NCBI RefSeq assembly: GCF_038967635.1
Contig: NZ_CP152413.1
Location: 1,488,001 to 1,552,000, forward strand
Origin: Bradyrhizobium sp. B124
Lineage (GTDB): Bacteria > Pseudomonadota > Alphaproteobacteria > Rhizobiales > Xanthobacteraceae
DNA: 64,000 bases
Reading direction: 5' to 3'
Of the stretch, positions 34,650 through 44,325 are shown piece after piece (position 1 is the first letter of the stretch; every line of letters begins with the position of its first letter). The notes beneath the pieces were generated by a model. It worked only from the letters and a program-made list of their open reading frames with translations. It was not told the DNA's origin and searched no databases. A program made the position numbers and the translations under genes.

Positions 34650-35908
34650 GGAACGCCGTCATGCACGCCGGTTATCAGAGAGCAAAGCCGTTCTATGGCT
34701 GGTATGTCGTCGCAGCCGCCTTCGTCGTGACCTTGATCGGCTTCGGCAGCGCCTACACGTTCTCGTCCTTTGTCGAGCCGTTGCAGCAGGAGTTCGGTGC
34801 CTCGCGCGGCTCGGTCTCGCTGGTGTTCTCGTTCGCGGGCTTCCTGTATTTCGGCCTCGGCATCGTCTCCGGCCCACTTGCCGATCGGTGGGGCGCACGC
34901 AGGCTCGCAGTCCTTGGAATGGCACTGGTCGGTCTCGGCATGGTGCTGGCGGGACAGGCGCAGACCATCCTTCAGGTCTATGCCGCCTACAGCATCGGCA
35001 TCGGCGCCGGCGTCGGTTGCGCCTATGTTCCGACCTTGGGCGCCGTGCAGCGCTGGTTTGTCCGGCGGCGCGGTTTTGCGTCGGGCCTCGCCGTCAGCGG
35101 GATCGGCGTCGGGACACTGGTGATGCCGCCGCTCGCGACCTGGCTGATCACGAGCCTCGGCTGGCGCGATGCCTACGTCGTGTTGGGCGTCGTCGCTGCC
35201 GTCGCGGGGATCGGAGCATCGCTCCTGATCGCCGACGATCCGCGCCGCCATGGCACCGGACCGGATGGTGATCCGCTTGAAGCGGCCTCTAGCGCTCCGC
35301 TCCGTCAAGGCGTCTCGATCCCCGGCGCAGTCAAGACCGCCCGCTTCGCCGGGCTCTATGCGGCCTGCCTGATCAGCGCGTTCGGGGTGTTCGTGCCCTT
35401 CGTGCACCTGGTGCCGTTTGCCGTCGATCATCAGGTGGCGCCGACGCTCGCCGTGCTGCTGCTCGGGATGATCGGCGTCGGCAGCACCGCCGGCCGGTTC
35501 TTCCTCGGCGGCATCGCCGACCGGGTCGGCCGCGATGCGTTCCTGATTGCGATGTATCTCGGCATGGCCGTCTCGCTGGCGATCTGGGCGATCGCCGGCA
35601 GCTTCTGGTCGCTCACGGTCTTCGCGCTGCTGTTCGGCGTGTTCTATGGCGGCTGGGTCGCGATCCTGCCCGCCGTGGTCACCGACCATTTCGGCGGCCG
35701 CAATGTCGGCGGCATTATCGGCATCCTCTACACCAGCGTCGCTGTCGGCACGCTGCTGGGTCCAAGCGCCGCCGGCTTCGCATTCGACATTAGCCACAGC
35801 TACTTCATCCCGGTGGCGATCAGCGCAGCCGCCAACCTCGCCGCCGCCCTCATCGCTGTCGCGACGATGCGAACGGCCTCGCCGATGGCTTCAGTCGCGC
35901 GGCCGTGA
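34646..35908 (+). CDS. MFS transporter, monocarboxylate/oxalate-formate antiporter-like
   Basis: 420 residues, about 12 transmembrane segments. The N-terminus FYGWYVVAAAFVVTLIGFG and motif GPLADRWGARRLAVLG match the OxlT/monocarboxylate MFS group. The second half shows FFLGGIADRVGRDAF. It overlaps the thioesterase gene by 4 nt (ATGA). Together they may import and activate or detoxify an organic acid; the substrate is not known. Confidence 0.88.
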   Translation: MRNAVMHAGYQRAKPFYGWYVVAAAFVVTLIGFGSAYTFSSFVEPLQQEFGASRGSVSLVFSFAGFLYFGLGIVSGPLADRWGARRLAVLGMALVGLGMVLAGQAQTILQVYAAYSIGIGAGVGCAYVPTLGAVQRWFVRRRGFASGLAVSGIGVGTLVMPPLATWLITSLGWRDAYVVLGVVAAVAGIGASLLIADDPRRHGTGPDGDPLEAASSAPLRQGVSIPGAVKTARFAGLYAACLISAFGVFVPFVHLVPFAVDHQVAPTLAVLLLGMIGVGSTAGRFFLGGIADRVGRDAFLIAMYLGMAVSLAIWAIAGSFWSLTVFALLFGVFYGGWVAILPAVVTDHFGGRNVGGIIGILYTSVAVGTLLGPSAAGFAFDISHSYFIPVAISAAANLAAALIAVATMRTASPMASVARP

Positions 35909-35983
35909 CGGTCGGAGATCCCCGTGCTACGCTCAGGGATCACCAACCCCTCGGTCCGAGCCTCTGTGATCACCCGGTTCGCC

Positions 35984-36688
35984 ATGACCAATGCCTGGAC
36001 CTATCGGCGCGCCGCCAACGACGACATCGTCGAGCTGGCATCGTGGTGCGGTGCCGGCTCGCTCGCCCTCAGACCGCACTTCCATGACGAGAGCCAGATC
36101 GTGCTGGTGCTGTCGGGATCGCGCGCCTTTCGCATCGACGGAGCGACCGCCACCGTGCCTGCGGGCCATGCCGCGCTGATCCCGGCGGGAATGCTGCACG
36201 CACCGGTGGCGACACCGGGTGAGGAGACGGTTTGCCTGAATGCCTACGTTCCGGCGAACCGCGCCTGCTCGTCGCTCCGGCTCGTCAATGTCGGGGACCG
36301 CTGGCGGAGCATCGACGAGATATCGCCCGAGCACATCAGCGAGATCGCCAACGACATCCTGTCGCGCGAGGAGCCCGGTTCGACCGAGCAGACCGGCAGA
36401 GCCAAACTCGGCACGGCCTTGACGGAGAGCCCCGAGCCGATCGGCGAGATTGCCGCCAGCTTCGGGCGAAGCCGCGAAGGGTTCAGCCGCATGGTGAGGC
36501 GCGAGCTCGGCGTCGCGCCGCATGCGTTCCGGCTACTCGCCCGGCTCAATCTTGCCCGGCAGTTGCTGCGCGCCGGCGAGCCGATCGCAGCCGTTGCGGC
36601 GGATGCTGGCTTTTCCGATCAGAGCCACCTCACCCGTCTGTTCCGCCGCACCTTCGGCACGACGCCGGGCGTCTACTGGCGCGATTGA
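35984..36688 (+). CDS. AraC-family regulator
   Basis: 234 residues from MTNAWTYRRAAND (an ATG at 35924 is possible). The N-terminal cupin: LRPHFHDESQIVLVLSGSRAF, then VPAGHAALIPAGMLHAPV. The C-terminal AraC domain: IGEIAASFGRSREGFSRMV and IAAVAADAGFSDQSHLTRLF. It precedes the TSUP gene in the same direction, 73 bp away, and probably regulates it (as in many AraC-exporter pairs). Confidence 0.85.
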   Translation: MTNAWTYRRAANDDIVELASWCGAGSLALRPHFHDESQIVLVLSGSRAFRIDGATATVPAGHAALIPAGMLHAPVATPGEETVCLNAYVPANRACSSLRLVNVGDRWRSIDEISPEHISEIANDILSREEPGSTEQTGRAKLGTALTESPEPIGEIAASFGRSREGFSRMVRRELGVAPHAFRLLARLNLARQLLRAGEPIAAVAADAGFSDQSHLTRLFRRTFGTTPGVYWRD

Positions 36689-36761
36689 AGCGGCGTCACA
36701 GACGTTCGAGACCAGCCGCTGCTCCGCCCGCTAGCCTGCTCACCCTGCAAAGGGGTGAAGG

Positions 36762-37541
36762 ATGGATACCCAGACAAGTCTTCTGCTGCTCGCGGCCGGC
36801 TGCGCCGGGGGCGTCATCAACGCATTGGCCGGCGGCGCGACGCTCATCACCTTTCCGGCGATGCTTGCCGCAGGCCTGCCGGCGGTCATCGCCAATGCGT
36901 CGAATGCGGTGGCGATCTCGCCGGGGCATTTGATCGCAGCACTCGCCGATCGCGGCAAGCTGCCGCCGCCGACGTGGCGCACGAGCAGCTTCGTCGCCGT
37001 CTCCACGGTTGCAGGCGGAGTCGGTGCCGGCGTCCTCTTATTGCTTCCCGAGCGGCTGTTCGTCCTGCCGGTGCCGGCCCTGATCGCATTCGCAACGCTG
37101 CTGTTTGCCTTCGCGCCGCAGATCCAAGCATCGCAGATCCAGGCGTGGACCACCGGACATCAGAAAGCCGCAGCTCTGCCCTCGACCGGTGCGAGCAGTG
37201 CTGTCCTGGGATTGGCGTGCGTCTATGGAGGGTTCTTCGGTGCCGGGCTCGGCGTCATCCTGACCGCGGTGCTGTCGATCACGGAACCCAACGACATCAG
37301 GGCGATCAAGGCATTGAAGAACCTGCTGGCGACCTGCGTGTCGCTCGCCGCAACGCTGATCTTCATCGTGCAGGGAGCGGTACGATGGCCGGAGACATCT
37401 GTGATGCTGCTCGGCGCCGTGGTCGGCGGCTATGCAGGAGGCCACCTGATCCGGATCCTGCCGGCTCAGATCGTCCGGCAGTTCGTCATCGCCGCCGGAG
37501 CACTGATGACCGTGATCTACGCGGCACGCTACTGGTTCTAG
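36762..37541 (+). CDS. TSUP (TauE/SafE) family permease
   Basis: 259 residues, about eight transmembrane helices in two halves (GGVINALAGGATLITFPAML; GASSAVLGLACVYGGFFGAG). TSUP proteins export sulfite, sulfoacetate or related anions. AAGGGGTGAAGG just before the ATG is a good ribosome-binding site. It follows the AraC regulator. Confidence 0.87.
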   Translation: MDTQTSLLLLAAGCAGGVINALAGGATLITFPAMLAAGLPAVIANASNAVAISPGHLIAALADRGKLPPPTWRTSSFVAVSTVAGGVGAGVLLLLPERLFVLPVPALIAFATLLFAFAPQIQASQIQAWTTGHQKAAALPSTGASSAVLGLACVYGGFFGAGLGVILTAVLSITEPNDIRAIKALKNLLATCVSLAATLIFIVQGAVRWPETSVMLLGAVVGGYAGGHLIRILPAQIVRQFVIAAGALMTVIYAARYWF

Positions 37542-37576
37542 ATGGAGCGAGGGAGCCGAGGCTCCCAGCTCGAGCT

Positions 37577-37640
37577 GTGCGTTTTCGAGCGAAGTCGACT
37601 ACCGGTTCGCGTGAAGAAACGCGTCAAAACGAAAACTTAG
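37577..37640. repeat. Interspersed repeat family B, copy 3
   Basis: GTTTTCGAGCGAAGTCGACT then ACCGGTTCGCGTGAAG and AAACGCGTCAAAACG. Same orientation as copy 2, with a few substitutions. Confidence 0.75.
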
Positions 37641-37912
37641 TGCGTCGTCATCCAGGCGCGGGCTTCGCGCTGGGCGGCAGCGATCTCGACATCGGACATC
37701 TGCTCGGCGACTTCGCGGCGGTGCGCGATCGCGTCGGTACGTCCCTTGAGCGCCGCCAGATTGAACCATTTGTGCGCCGCGACGAGGTTGACCACGCCGG
37801 ATCGGCCGCTCGCCCAATACATGCCACGCTCGAACAGCACGTCCTGGATTGCGGTCGCAGCAACCGGGACAGCGCCTTCCTGATCGATGACCCCCTGAAA
37901 CATTGTCGTCAT
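37637..37912 (-). CDS. Sel1/TPR-like small protein
   Basis: 91 residues. The central part, VVNLVAAHKWFNLAALKGR, is a Sel1-like helical pair, followed by AIAHRREVAEQMSDVEIAAA and a C-terminal ARAWMTTH. It resembles the conserved single-Sel1-unit proteins found in rhizobia, whose role is unknown. It is cytoplasmic, with no signal peptide. A second Met at 37903 could also be the start. Confidence 0.75.
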   Translation of the reverse strand: MTTMFQGVIDQEGAVPVAATAIQDVLFERGMYWASGRSGVVNLVAAHKWFNLAALKGRTDAIAHRREVAEQMSDVEIAAAQREARAWMTTH

Positions 37913-38737
37913 TCCCCGTTTTGTTGTTGGCCGCCCTCCCCCGAGCGCGGCCCCCGTCCACTGTTAAGCTACCCTGTCATTCCCGGGCTGATCCTTTGGA
38001 TCATGCCCCGCGCCGATCACTTGGATCACCGCGCGCCGTTTGCCGGCTTGTTGGGATGATCATGGCCCATCAAATTTGAAGAGCGGTTTAAGTATCGCGA
38101 TGAACGGGATGTAAATCGGGCCCGCCCGGCACGTTCCCCGGAATCGCAGAAGTGCCTGTGCCGCAGGCATTTCCGTGCATTCGTGAACGCCGGTTTACCC
38201 TGGTGCTTTGGACTAGGATAACCATCGCGGACAATGGCCGCGGGCGCCGGCCGGTGCCGGCCGCCGACGCATGTAATCAGTCGATGAGGTGATAGCGGGC
38301 TGGCACGCCTGGCGGGACGGTCCGCGGAGCCGCGGTGCGGTCGAGCGCGCAACAACAACGCGAGGCTGTCAGGCCCGACGTCGATCCGGAAAATGGGATG
38401 TGGAAAGTGGCTGCCGGGCGCGGACTGCGCGGGCCGCCGGAACGAGGGGGTCGGCGAACACGTCAGGACCAGATTTCAGCTCGGCATTCTCGCCGGTGAA
38501 ATTGCGGAACCGAGCCGGCCCCGCACCGAACGAAGAAATCTCTGTTTCTTCTGCCGGACCGCTTTTGGGAAGGTTGCCCTCTCCGAAATTCGATCCAGCC
38601 GTTTGACCTGATGTCTCGCCGACACCCTCTTTCGTCAGCCAGAGCCTTGGGGTGGGATGTGCCTCTCAGCAGTCCGTCCGCTGGCTCTCGCGACGTGCCG
38701 GCATCAAGCCGCCGGCAATCCTCTCAAGGCGAGAGGC
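37913..38737. other. Long non-coding interval with several hairpins
   Basis: 825 bp with no convincing gene. Structures: TGATCC-TTT-GGATCA (37989-38003); a 25-nt hairpin at 38149-38173; CGGCCGG-TG-CCGGCCG (38250-38265); GAAGAAA-loop-TTTCTTC (38532-38551); and CCTCTC-AAGGC-GAGAGG (38720-38736), directly after the microprotein gene. Such density suggests one or more non-coding RNAs, but no family was recognised. Confidence 0.5.
38149..38173. other. Conserved 25-nt hairpin, copy 1
   Basis: Arms GAAGTGCCTG and CAGGCATTTC with a 5-nt loop (TGCCG). It matches the hairpin at 39066-39090 at 20 of 25 positions; both copies have the same orientation. Confidence 0.6.
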
Positions 38738-38836
38738 TTACTTCTTCTTGGCGACCTTGCGGGTCTTCTTCGCAGTCTTCTTCACTGCGCTCTTCGCCTT
38801 CTTCGCCTTCTTCGCCTTCTTTGCCTTCTTAGCCAT
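38738..38836 (-). CDS. 32-residue Lys/Ala microprotein, histone H1-like tail
   Basis: MAKKAKKAKKAKKAKSAVKK then TAKKTRKVAKKK: 17 Lys and 1 Arg in 32 residues, otherwise almost only Ala, Thr, Val and Ser. GGAGGG lies 4 nt before the ATG, a very good ribosome-binding site, and codons are almost all AAG for Lys, so this is real coding sequence. The KKA repeat resembles the C-terminal domain of histone H1-like bacterial proteins (HctB, AlgP). It probably binds nucleic acid; this is inferred from composition only. Confidence 0.8.
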   Translation of the reverse strand: MAKKAKKAKKAKKAKSAVKKTAKKTRKVAKKK

Positions 38837-39431
38837 GTTGCCCTCCAGTATGTGAGATGGCTCTCGCTGCGTGCACTCGGGAATCGATATGCACTACTTC
38901 CCGAATACACCAACAGACCGAAAAAAACAGTGTCCCGCTTAAGGAAGTGTTGACGCAGCGGTGGCAGTGCGCACAGCGCGCGGCACCGATCAAATCGGCA
39001 TTGCGTTCGCGCGACGATGCAAGAAGTGCAAGAGCGGCCGACATCGGCATTTGTCAACGTTGCAGGAAACGCCTGTATTGCAGGCATTTCTTGAATTCGC
39101 ATTCGAGCGATCGACGCGCGATCGTCATTGCGCTGAGTCGCAAGCCGTGACGAAAAGCGGCGCGTCGCGAACGCCGAGTCGTAATTTTTGGCAACGAAAA
39201 AATTTTCGTGGGTAAGACCGCTTTTGCCTCGTTTGAGGTCACCGGGACCGGATTCGCGAACGAATCGCAGCTTCGCCGATTCGGCGTCGAAGGCGTCAGC
39301 GCGACCGTCGAGGGCGGGTGTGAGGCAGGATCACGCCGCGTTCACGCGCGCGCGACGACGCCGATGGCGACGGCGCGAGAGCGTGATCCGACTGGATCAT
39401 GCGCCAAGGACAACATCATTGTCCTGTTCGT
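38837..39431. other. Non-coding interval downstream of gatB
   Basis: 595 bp, less GC-rich in its middle part. It contains the second 25-nt hairpin (39066-39090) and an A/T dyad ACGAAAA-AA-TTTTCGT (39194-39209). The promoter of the microprotein gene must lie at its left edge (38840-38950). No gene recognised. Confidence 0.45.
39066..39090. other. Conserved 25-nt hairpin, copy 2
   Basis: Arms GAAACGCCTG and CAGGCATTTC with loop TATTG. Differences from copy 1 fall in the loop and at two stem positions; the stem is kept. Confidence 0.6.
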
Positions 39432-40919
39432 TCAGATGCCGAGCTTGGACTTCAAGAGCTCGTTGACCGCCTTCGGGTTCGCCTTGCCGCCCGACGACTT
39501 CATCACCTGACCGACGAACCATTGAAGGGCTGCGGGCTTCGCCTTTGCCTGCTCGACCTTGTCAGGATTGGCCGCGATGATGTCGTCGACGACCTTCTCG
39601 ATCGCGCCGAGGTCGGTAACCTGCTTCATGCCGCGCGCCTCGACGAGCCCGCGCGGATCGCCGCCCTCCCGCCAGACGATCTCAAACAAGTCCTTGGCGA
39701 TCTTGCCGGAAATCGCTCCCTCGCCGATCAGATCGACGATCGCGGCGAGTTGCTCCGCCGACACCGGCGAGGCTGCGATCGCGACGCCTTCCTTGTTGAG
39801 ACGGCCGAACAGCTCGTTGATCACCCAGTTGGCGGCAAGCTTGCCGTCGCGCGCCTTGTCGGCGAGACGAGCGAGCACCGTCTCGTAGAACTCCGCGCTC
39901 TCGCGCTCGGCAACCAGCACGCTCGCATCATAGGACGACAGGCCGAAGCCCGTAATAAAACGGGACTTCTTCTCGTCCGGCAGTTCCGGCAGCTGCGCCT
40001 TGAGTTCATCGACGAAGGCCTGGCTGAATTCGAGCGGCAGCAGGTCGGGATCGGGGAAGTAACGGTAGTCGTGCGCCTCTTCCTTGGAGCGCATCGAGCG
40101 CGTCTCGCCCTTGTTCGGGTCGAACAGCCGGGTCTCCTGGTCGATCGAGCCGCCGTCCTCGATGATCTCGATCTGGCGCCGCGCCTCGTACTCGATCGCC
40201 TGGCCGATGAAGTTGATCGAGTTCATGTTCTTGATTTCGCAGCGGGTGCCGAGCGCGGTCTCGCCATGGCGGCGCACCGAGACGTTGACGTCGGCGCGCA
40301 GGCTGCCCTTCTCCATGTCGCCGTCGCAGGTGCCGAGGTAGCGCAGGATCGAGCGCAGCTTGGTGACGTAGGCCTTGGCCTGCTCGGCATCGCGGATGTC
40401 GGGCTTGGAGACGATCTCCATCAGCGCGACGCCGCAGCGGTTGAGGTCGACATAGGACATCGTCGGCGACTGATCGTGCAGCAACTTGCCGGCGTCCTGC
40501 TCCAGATGCAGCCGCTCGATCCCGATGGTGACGCTGCGGCCGCCATCGAGCTCGAGCACCACCTCGCCCTCGCCGACGATCGGCGACTTGTACTGGCTGA
40601 TCTGGTAGCCCTGCGGGGAGTCTGGATAGAAGTAGTTCTTGCGGTCGAACACCGAGCGCAGGTTGACCTTCGCACTCAGCCCGAGACCGGTGCGCACCGC
40701 CTGGCGGACGCACTCCTCATTGATCACAGGCAGCATGCCCGGCATCGCGGCATCGACCAGCGAGACATGGGAGTTGGGTTCGCCGCCGAACGCGGTCGAC
40801 GCGCCCGAGAACAGCTTCGCGTTCGAGGTGACCTGGGCATGGACCTCCATGCCGATCACGACCTCCCAATCGCCGGTGGCGCTCTTGATTAGCTTGTGAG
40901 GGGCAGCGGATGCGGTCAT
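39432..40919 (-). CDS. gatB: Aspartyl/glutamyl-tRNA(Asn/Gln) amidotransferase subunit B
   Basis: 495 residues. GatB activates misacylated Glu-tRNA(Gln) or Asp-tRNA(Asn). The cradle domain shows [30 protein letters not shown] and [20 protein letters not shown]; the C-terminal helical and YqeY domains follow, with [20 protein letters not shown] at the end. It is on the same strand as gatC-gatA but separated from them by the patatin gene and a small gene. Confidence 0.95.
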   Translation of the reverse strand: MTASAAPHKLIKSATGDWEVVIGMEVHAQVTSNAKLFSGASTAFGGEPNSHVSLVDAAMPGMLPVINEECVRQAVRTGLGLSAKVNLRSVFDRKNYFYPDSPQGYQISQYKSPIVGEGEVVLELDGGRSVTIGIERLHLEQDAGKLLHDQSPTMSYVDLNRCGVALMEIVSKPDIRDAEQAKAYVTKLRSILRYLGTCDGDMEKGSLRADVNVSVRRHGETALGTRCEIKNMNSINFIGQAIEYEARRQIEIIEDGGSIDQETRLFDPNKGETRSMRSKEEAHDYRYFPDPDLLPLEFSQAFVDELKAQLPELPDEKKSRFITGFGLSSYDASVLVAERESAEFYETVLARLADKARDGKLAANWVINELFGRLNKEGVAIAASPVSAEQLAAIVDLIGEGAISGKIAKDLFEIVWREGGDPRGLVEARGMKQVTDLGAIEKVVDDIIAANPDKVEQAKAKPAALQWFVGQVMKSSGGKANPKAVNELLKSKLGI

Positions 40920-41037
40920 GGATCTCGGTTTCCGGATAAAGTGATATCTGGGATGGATTGGGCTTCGCGCAACCGATCGCGCCAGTCAAGCCGCCTTGCA
41001 GTCCCCTTGCGGCCCGCACTGGCGCATCTGGTACAGA

Positions 41038-42435
41038 TCAGAGCCCGCGCCGGAACTGCTGATAGGCCTTGCTTGAGCGTAGTGCGTCCGCGCCGCCCGT
41101 GATCAGCTGGTCGACCTGCTCCGGCGGCAGCGAAAGCCGCGTCGGAATGGCGTTCAGGATGCCGGCGCGCTCCGGTCCGAGCCGGTCGAAGCCGAGCCGC
41201 TCGACATAGATCGCGACGTCACCGCATTTCCAGCCGGCGCCGACGCCGAGCCTGGTGCGATCCGCCGCCGACAGGCCGCAGCGCCAGTGCTTCAGCTTGC
41301 CGGACCAGTCGCTGGCGAGCGCCGTGAAGGCGGCGTAGCTGGAGCGCACGCTGGCATCGATCGCGGTGTCGGCGGCCGCGGACACCAGCTCGACGCCGCT
41401 CGGCCCTTCGAGCGTCTGCACGAAATCGCCGGAGATGCCGCGGCCGGCATCGACCACCAGGAACAGGATGCGCCTGAGCTTGGCCGCCTGCCGTTCGCTC
41501 AGCGGCTCGTAGGGGCGTTGCGCGGCGAGCAGGCCGATGCTCAGCCCCGACAGGCCGTAATTGTCGACGAGGCCGCCATCGAGCAGCTTGACGTAGCGCA
41601 TCGAGCCGTCGCGGTAGCGTGCCTGGGCCTCGGCATAGGAGCGCAACAGCGGCTGCGCGTTCGGATCGTTGCGCACCCGATCGAGCCAGGACGGCAGCGG
41701 CGCGGCGCAGCCGCCGGGATAGGTTTGCAGCACGATCGGGGCGAATGCCAACGGTACCGCGGCGGATGCCGCCACCGCTTCGGCGACACGATAGGAGCGA
41801 ATGTCGCTGCACAGCGCATCGAACGACGTCTTGCCGAACACGAACGGCGTGCGATTGTAGATGTCTGACGCGTTGATCCACACCCGCGGCCGGCGGTCAT
41901 CTGGCAATGCCTCGAACCGCGCGCCGTCGAACAGGTTTTGATCGAGCCAGTCGGTGAACTGGCTGTCGTTGACGCCGCCGCCCAGCGCGCGCCCGATATT
42001 GCCGAGTGAGATCCTGGTCTTCAGTCCCTCCTCGGCATTGCGCAGCAGGAAGCGTTCGCGGAAATCGTCGAGCGCCGCACGGCGCTTCAATCCGAAATAG
42101 GCGGCGGTGACCGATCCGCCGGAGACGCCGGAGACGAAGTCGACACGGTCGAGCAGTGTCTTGGTGCCGGCGGCGCTGGAGCGCACCCGGTCGAGCTCTT
42201 CCAGCACGCCGAACGAAAACGCCGCGGCGCGCGTGCCGCCGCCGGAGAACGACAGCGCAAGCAGCAGATCGTCTTCATAGCTTGGAATATCGCTGACACC
42301 GTTGGTGTCGGCAGCCGCGGCGCCGAGCGGCACGTTGCCCGGGAGATTGTAGACGGTTGCGCAGCCGCCAAGGCCCACCGCCACCGCAGCCACCAGCAAT
42401 GCTGACAGCCATCCCCCTATGCCCGACCCACGCAC
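41038..42435 (-). CDS. Patatin-like phospholipase, lipoprotein
   Basis: 465 residues. An N-terminal lipobox (GLGGC, lipidated Cys25) predicts an outer-membrane or periplasmic lipoprotein. The patatin domain has the oxyanion motif SGGGTRA, nucleophile Ser105 in GVSGG, and the dyad Asp in LLDGGLVDNYGL. Such enzymes hydrolyse lipid acyl esters. The last third (residues ~330-465) has two or three Cys and is not part of the catalytic core. It lies between gatB and the gatCA cluster, but is probably a separate unit. Confidence 0.88.
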   Translation of the reverse strand: MRGSGIGGWLSALLVAAVAVGLGGCATVYNLPGNVPLGAAAADTNGVSDIPSYEDDLLLALSFSGGGTRAAAFSFGVLEELDRVRSSAAGTKTLLDRVDFVSGVSGGSVTAAYFGLKRRAALDDFRERFLLRNAEEGLKTRISLGNIGRALGGGVNDSQFTDWLDQNLFDGARFEALPDDRRPRVWINASDIYNRTPFVFGKTSFDALCSDIRSYRVAEAVAASAAVPLAFAPIVLQTYPGGCAAPLPSWLDRVRNDPNAQPLLRSYAEAQARYRDGSMRYVKLLDGGLVDNYGLSGLSIGLLAAQRPYEPLSERQAAKLRRILFLVVDAGRGISGDFVQTLEGPSGVELVSAAADTAIDASVRSSYAAFTALASDWSGKLKHWRCGLSAADRTRLGVGAGWKCGDVAIYVERLGFDRLGPERAGILNAIPTRLSLPPEQVDQLITGGADALRSSKAYQQFRRGL

Positions 42436-42564
42436 GAATACTCTCTTTGCCGCTGGCCCCCGCCCGGTTCCACCAGCCTATCACGGCCAATCTGGGCGGC
42501 GGCATGGCGGCCGAAACAGGGTTAATGCTCGCGGTGCCAAGACACCGCACTTGGCACCGGTTGT

Positions 42565-42846
42565 TCAGACCAAAAGTGCGGAGACGATCCGCTCCCACTC
42601 GGCCTCTACGGTATCGTTCGCGACAGGCTGGCCGGCCCGGCGATACCAGTAGCCGGCATTGCCGAGATCGCCCTCGACGCGATGCAGATAGGCATGCACC
42701 CAGGCCGAATTGGCGTCGTTCTCGTCTTGCACGATGCGGTGCGCCTGATCCCAATCGCCCTTCCTCGCCCACCACAACGCGGCAAGCGGCGGCGACAGCG
42801 CGCTATCCGGCGCAGCGTCAGCGAGACTGGCGCGGAAATCCGCCAT
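42565..42846 (-). CDS. Conserved small protein next to gatA
   Basis: 93 residues: SPPLAALWWARKGDWDQAHR, then ENDANSAWVHAYLHRVEGDL and NAGYWYRRAG. The sequence is Trp/Tyr/His-rich and helical and resembles a conserved rhizobial protein family of unknown function. Its start lies 3 nt after the gatA stop, so it is co-transcribed. Confidence 0.78.
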   Translation of the reverse strand: MADFRASLADAAPDSALSPPLAALWWARKGDWDQAHRIVQDENDANSAWVHAYLHRVEGDLGNAGYWYRRAGQPVANDTVEAEWERIVSALLV

Positions 42847-42849
42847 CGC

Positions 42850-44325
42850 TCACCACCATCTTGGCGCCGCGAACCGGCCGGCCGCCTGCTCGATCACCTC
42901 GCCGAGCGAGAACAGCGTCTCCTCGTCGAACGGACGGCCGATCAGTTGCAGGCCGAGCGGCAGGCCTTGCGTCTCCTTGCCCGCGGGCACGGCGATGCCC
43001 GGCAGGCCCGCCATGTTCACGGTCACCGTGAAGATGTCGTTGAGATACATCTCGACCGGATCGGCACCGCCCTTCTCGCCGATGCCGAATGCCGCCGACG
43101 GCGTCGCCGGCGTCAGGATCGCGTGCACGCCCTTGGCGAAGCAGTCCTCAAAGTCCTTCTTGATCAGCGTCCGCACCTTCTGCGCACGCAGATAATAGGC
43201 ATCGTAGTAGCCGGCCGAGAGCACATAGGTGCCGATCAGCACGCGGCGACGCACCTCGTCGCCAAAGCCGTCGGCGCGGGAGTTCTCGTACATCTCGATG
43301 ATGTTCTTGGCCGGCTCGCGCAGCCCATAGCGCACGCCGTCATAGCGCGCGAGGTTCGACGAGGCCTCCGCCGGCGCTACGATGTAATAGGCCGGCAGCG
43401 CGTATTTGGTGTGCGGCAGCGACACCTCGACGAGCTCCGCACCCGCGGCCTTCAGCCACTGCGCGCCCTCGCTCCAGAGTTTTTCGATCTCGGCAGGCAT
43501 GCCGTCGAGCCGGTACTCCTTCGGGATTCCGATCTTCATGCCCTTCACGGACTTGCCGATCGCGGCCTCGTAATCCGGCACCGCGATGTCGACCGACGTG
43601 GTGTCCTTGGGATCGTGACCGGCCATCGAGCGCATCAGGATCGCGGCATCGCGCGTCGTGCGCGCGATCGGGCCGGCCTGGTCGAGCGAAGACGCGAACG
43701 CCACGATGCCCCAGCGCGAGCAGCGGCCGTAGGTCGGCTTGATGCCGACGGTCGCGGTGAACGCGGCGGGCTGGCGGATCGAGCCGCCGGTGTCGGTCGC
43801 GGTCGCGCCCATGCAGAGCAGTGCAGCGACGGCCGAGGCCGAGCCGCCGGACGAGCCGCCCGGCACCAGCGTGGTGTTGGAGCCTTCGCGCCGCCACGGG
43901 TTGGTCACCGGGCCGAAGCACGAGGTCTCGTTCGACGAGCCCATCGCGAACTCGTCATTGTTGAGCTTGCCGAGCAGCACCGCGCCGTCGCGCCACAGCT
44001 GCGAGGTCACCGTCGACTCGTAGGGCGGAATGAAATTGCCGAGGATCTTCGAGCACGCCGTGGTTCGGATATCGCGGGTCGCGAACAGGTCCTTGATGCC
44101 GAGCGGAATGCCGGCCAGCGGTCCGCCCTCGCCCTTTGCAATCTTCTCGTCGGCGGCCTTCGCCATGTCGCGGGCGCGGTCCGGCGTCTCGAGCACATAG
44201 GCATTGAGCACGCGCGCGGCCTCGATGGCGGCGAGATGCGCATCGGTCAGTTCGCGGGCGGTGAAGGATTTGCTCGCCAGGCCCTCGCGGGCCTCGGCGA
44301 TCGTCAGCGATGTCAAATCGGTCAT
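42850..44325 (-). CDS. gatA: Glutamyl-tRNA(Gln) amidotransferase subunit A
   Basis: 491 residues. GatA releases ammonia from glutamine for GatB. The amidase triad is intact: Lys78 in [10 protein letters not shown], cis-Ser158 in [11 protein letters not shown], nucleophile Ser182 in [10 protein letters not shown]. Its ATG overlaps the stop of the preceding small gene as ATGA, so the three genes gatC, the 80-residue protein and gatA are likely translated together. Confidence 0.95.
   Translation of the reverse strand: MTDLTSLTIAEAREGLASKSFTARELTDAHLAAIEAARVLNAYVLETPDRARDMAKAADEKIAKGEGGPLAGIPLGIKDLFATRDIRTTACSKILGNFIPPYESTVTSQLWRDGAVLLGKLNNDEFAMGSSNETSCFGPVTNPWRREGSNTTLVPGGSSGGSASAVAALLCMGATATDTGGSIRQPAAFTATVGIKPTYGRCSRWGIVAFASSLDQAGPIARTTRDAAILMRSMAGHDPKDTTSVDIAVPDYEAAIGKSVKGMKIGIPKEYRLDGMPAEIEKLWSEGAQWLKAAGAELVEVSLPHTKYALPAYYIVAPAEASSNLARYDGVRYGLREPAKNIIEMYENSRADGFGDEVRRRVLIGTYVLSAGYYDAYYLRAQKVRTLIKKDFEDCFAKGVHAILTPATPSAAFGIGEKGGADPVEMYLNDIFTVTVNMAGLPGIAVPAGKETQGLPLGLQLIGRPFDEETLFSLGEVIEQAAGRFAAPRWW

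Noticed and set aside
34646..35908. MFS gene reading through from 34265 as one long protein
   Set aside because: The frame is open upstream, but the sequence before ATG 34646 is the thioesterase gene in another frame, and the ATGA overlap gives a clear start.
38250..38265. GC-rich hairpin as a Rho-independent terminator
   Set aside because: No T-run on either side and no gene ending nearby.
38026..38358. 110-codon minus-strand frame left of the microprotein gene
   Set aside because: No ribosome site, no family-like sequence, and it runs through hairpins; more likely non-coding.
39054..39510. Short frames on both strands right of the microprotein gene
   Set aside because: They share fragments with the hairpin element rather than with proteins; no ribosome sites.
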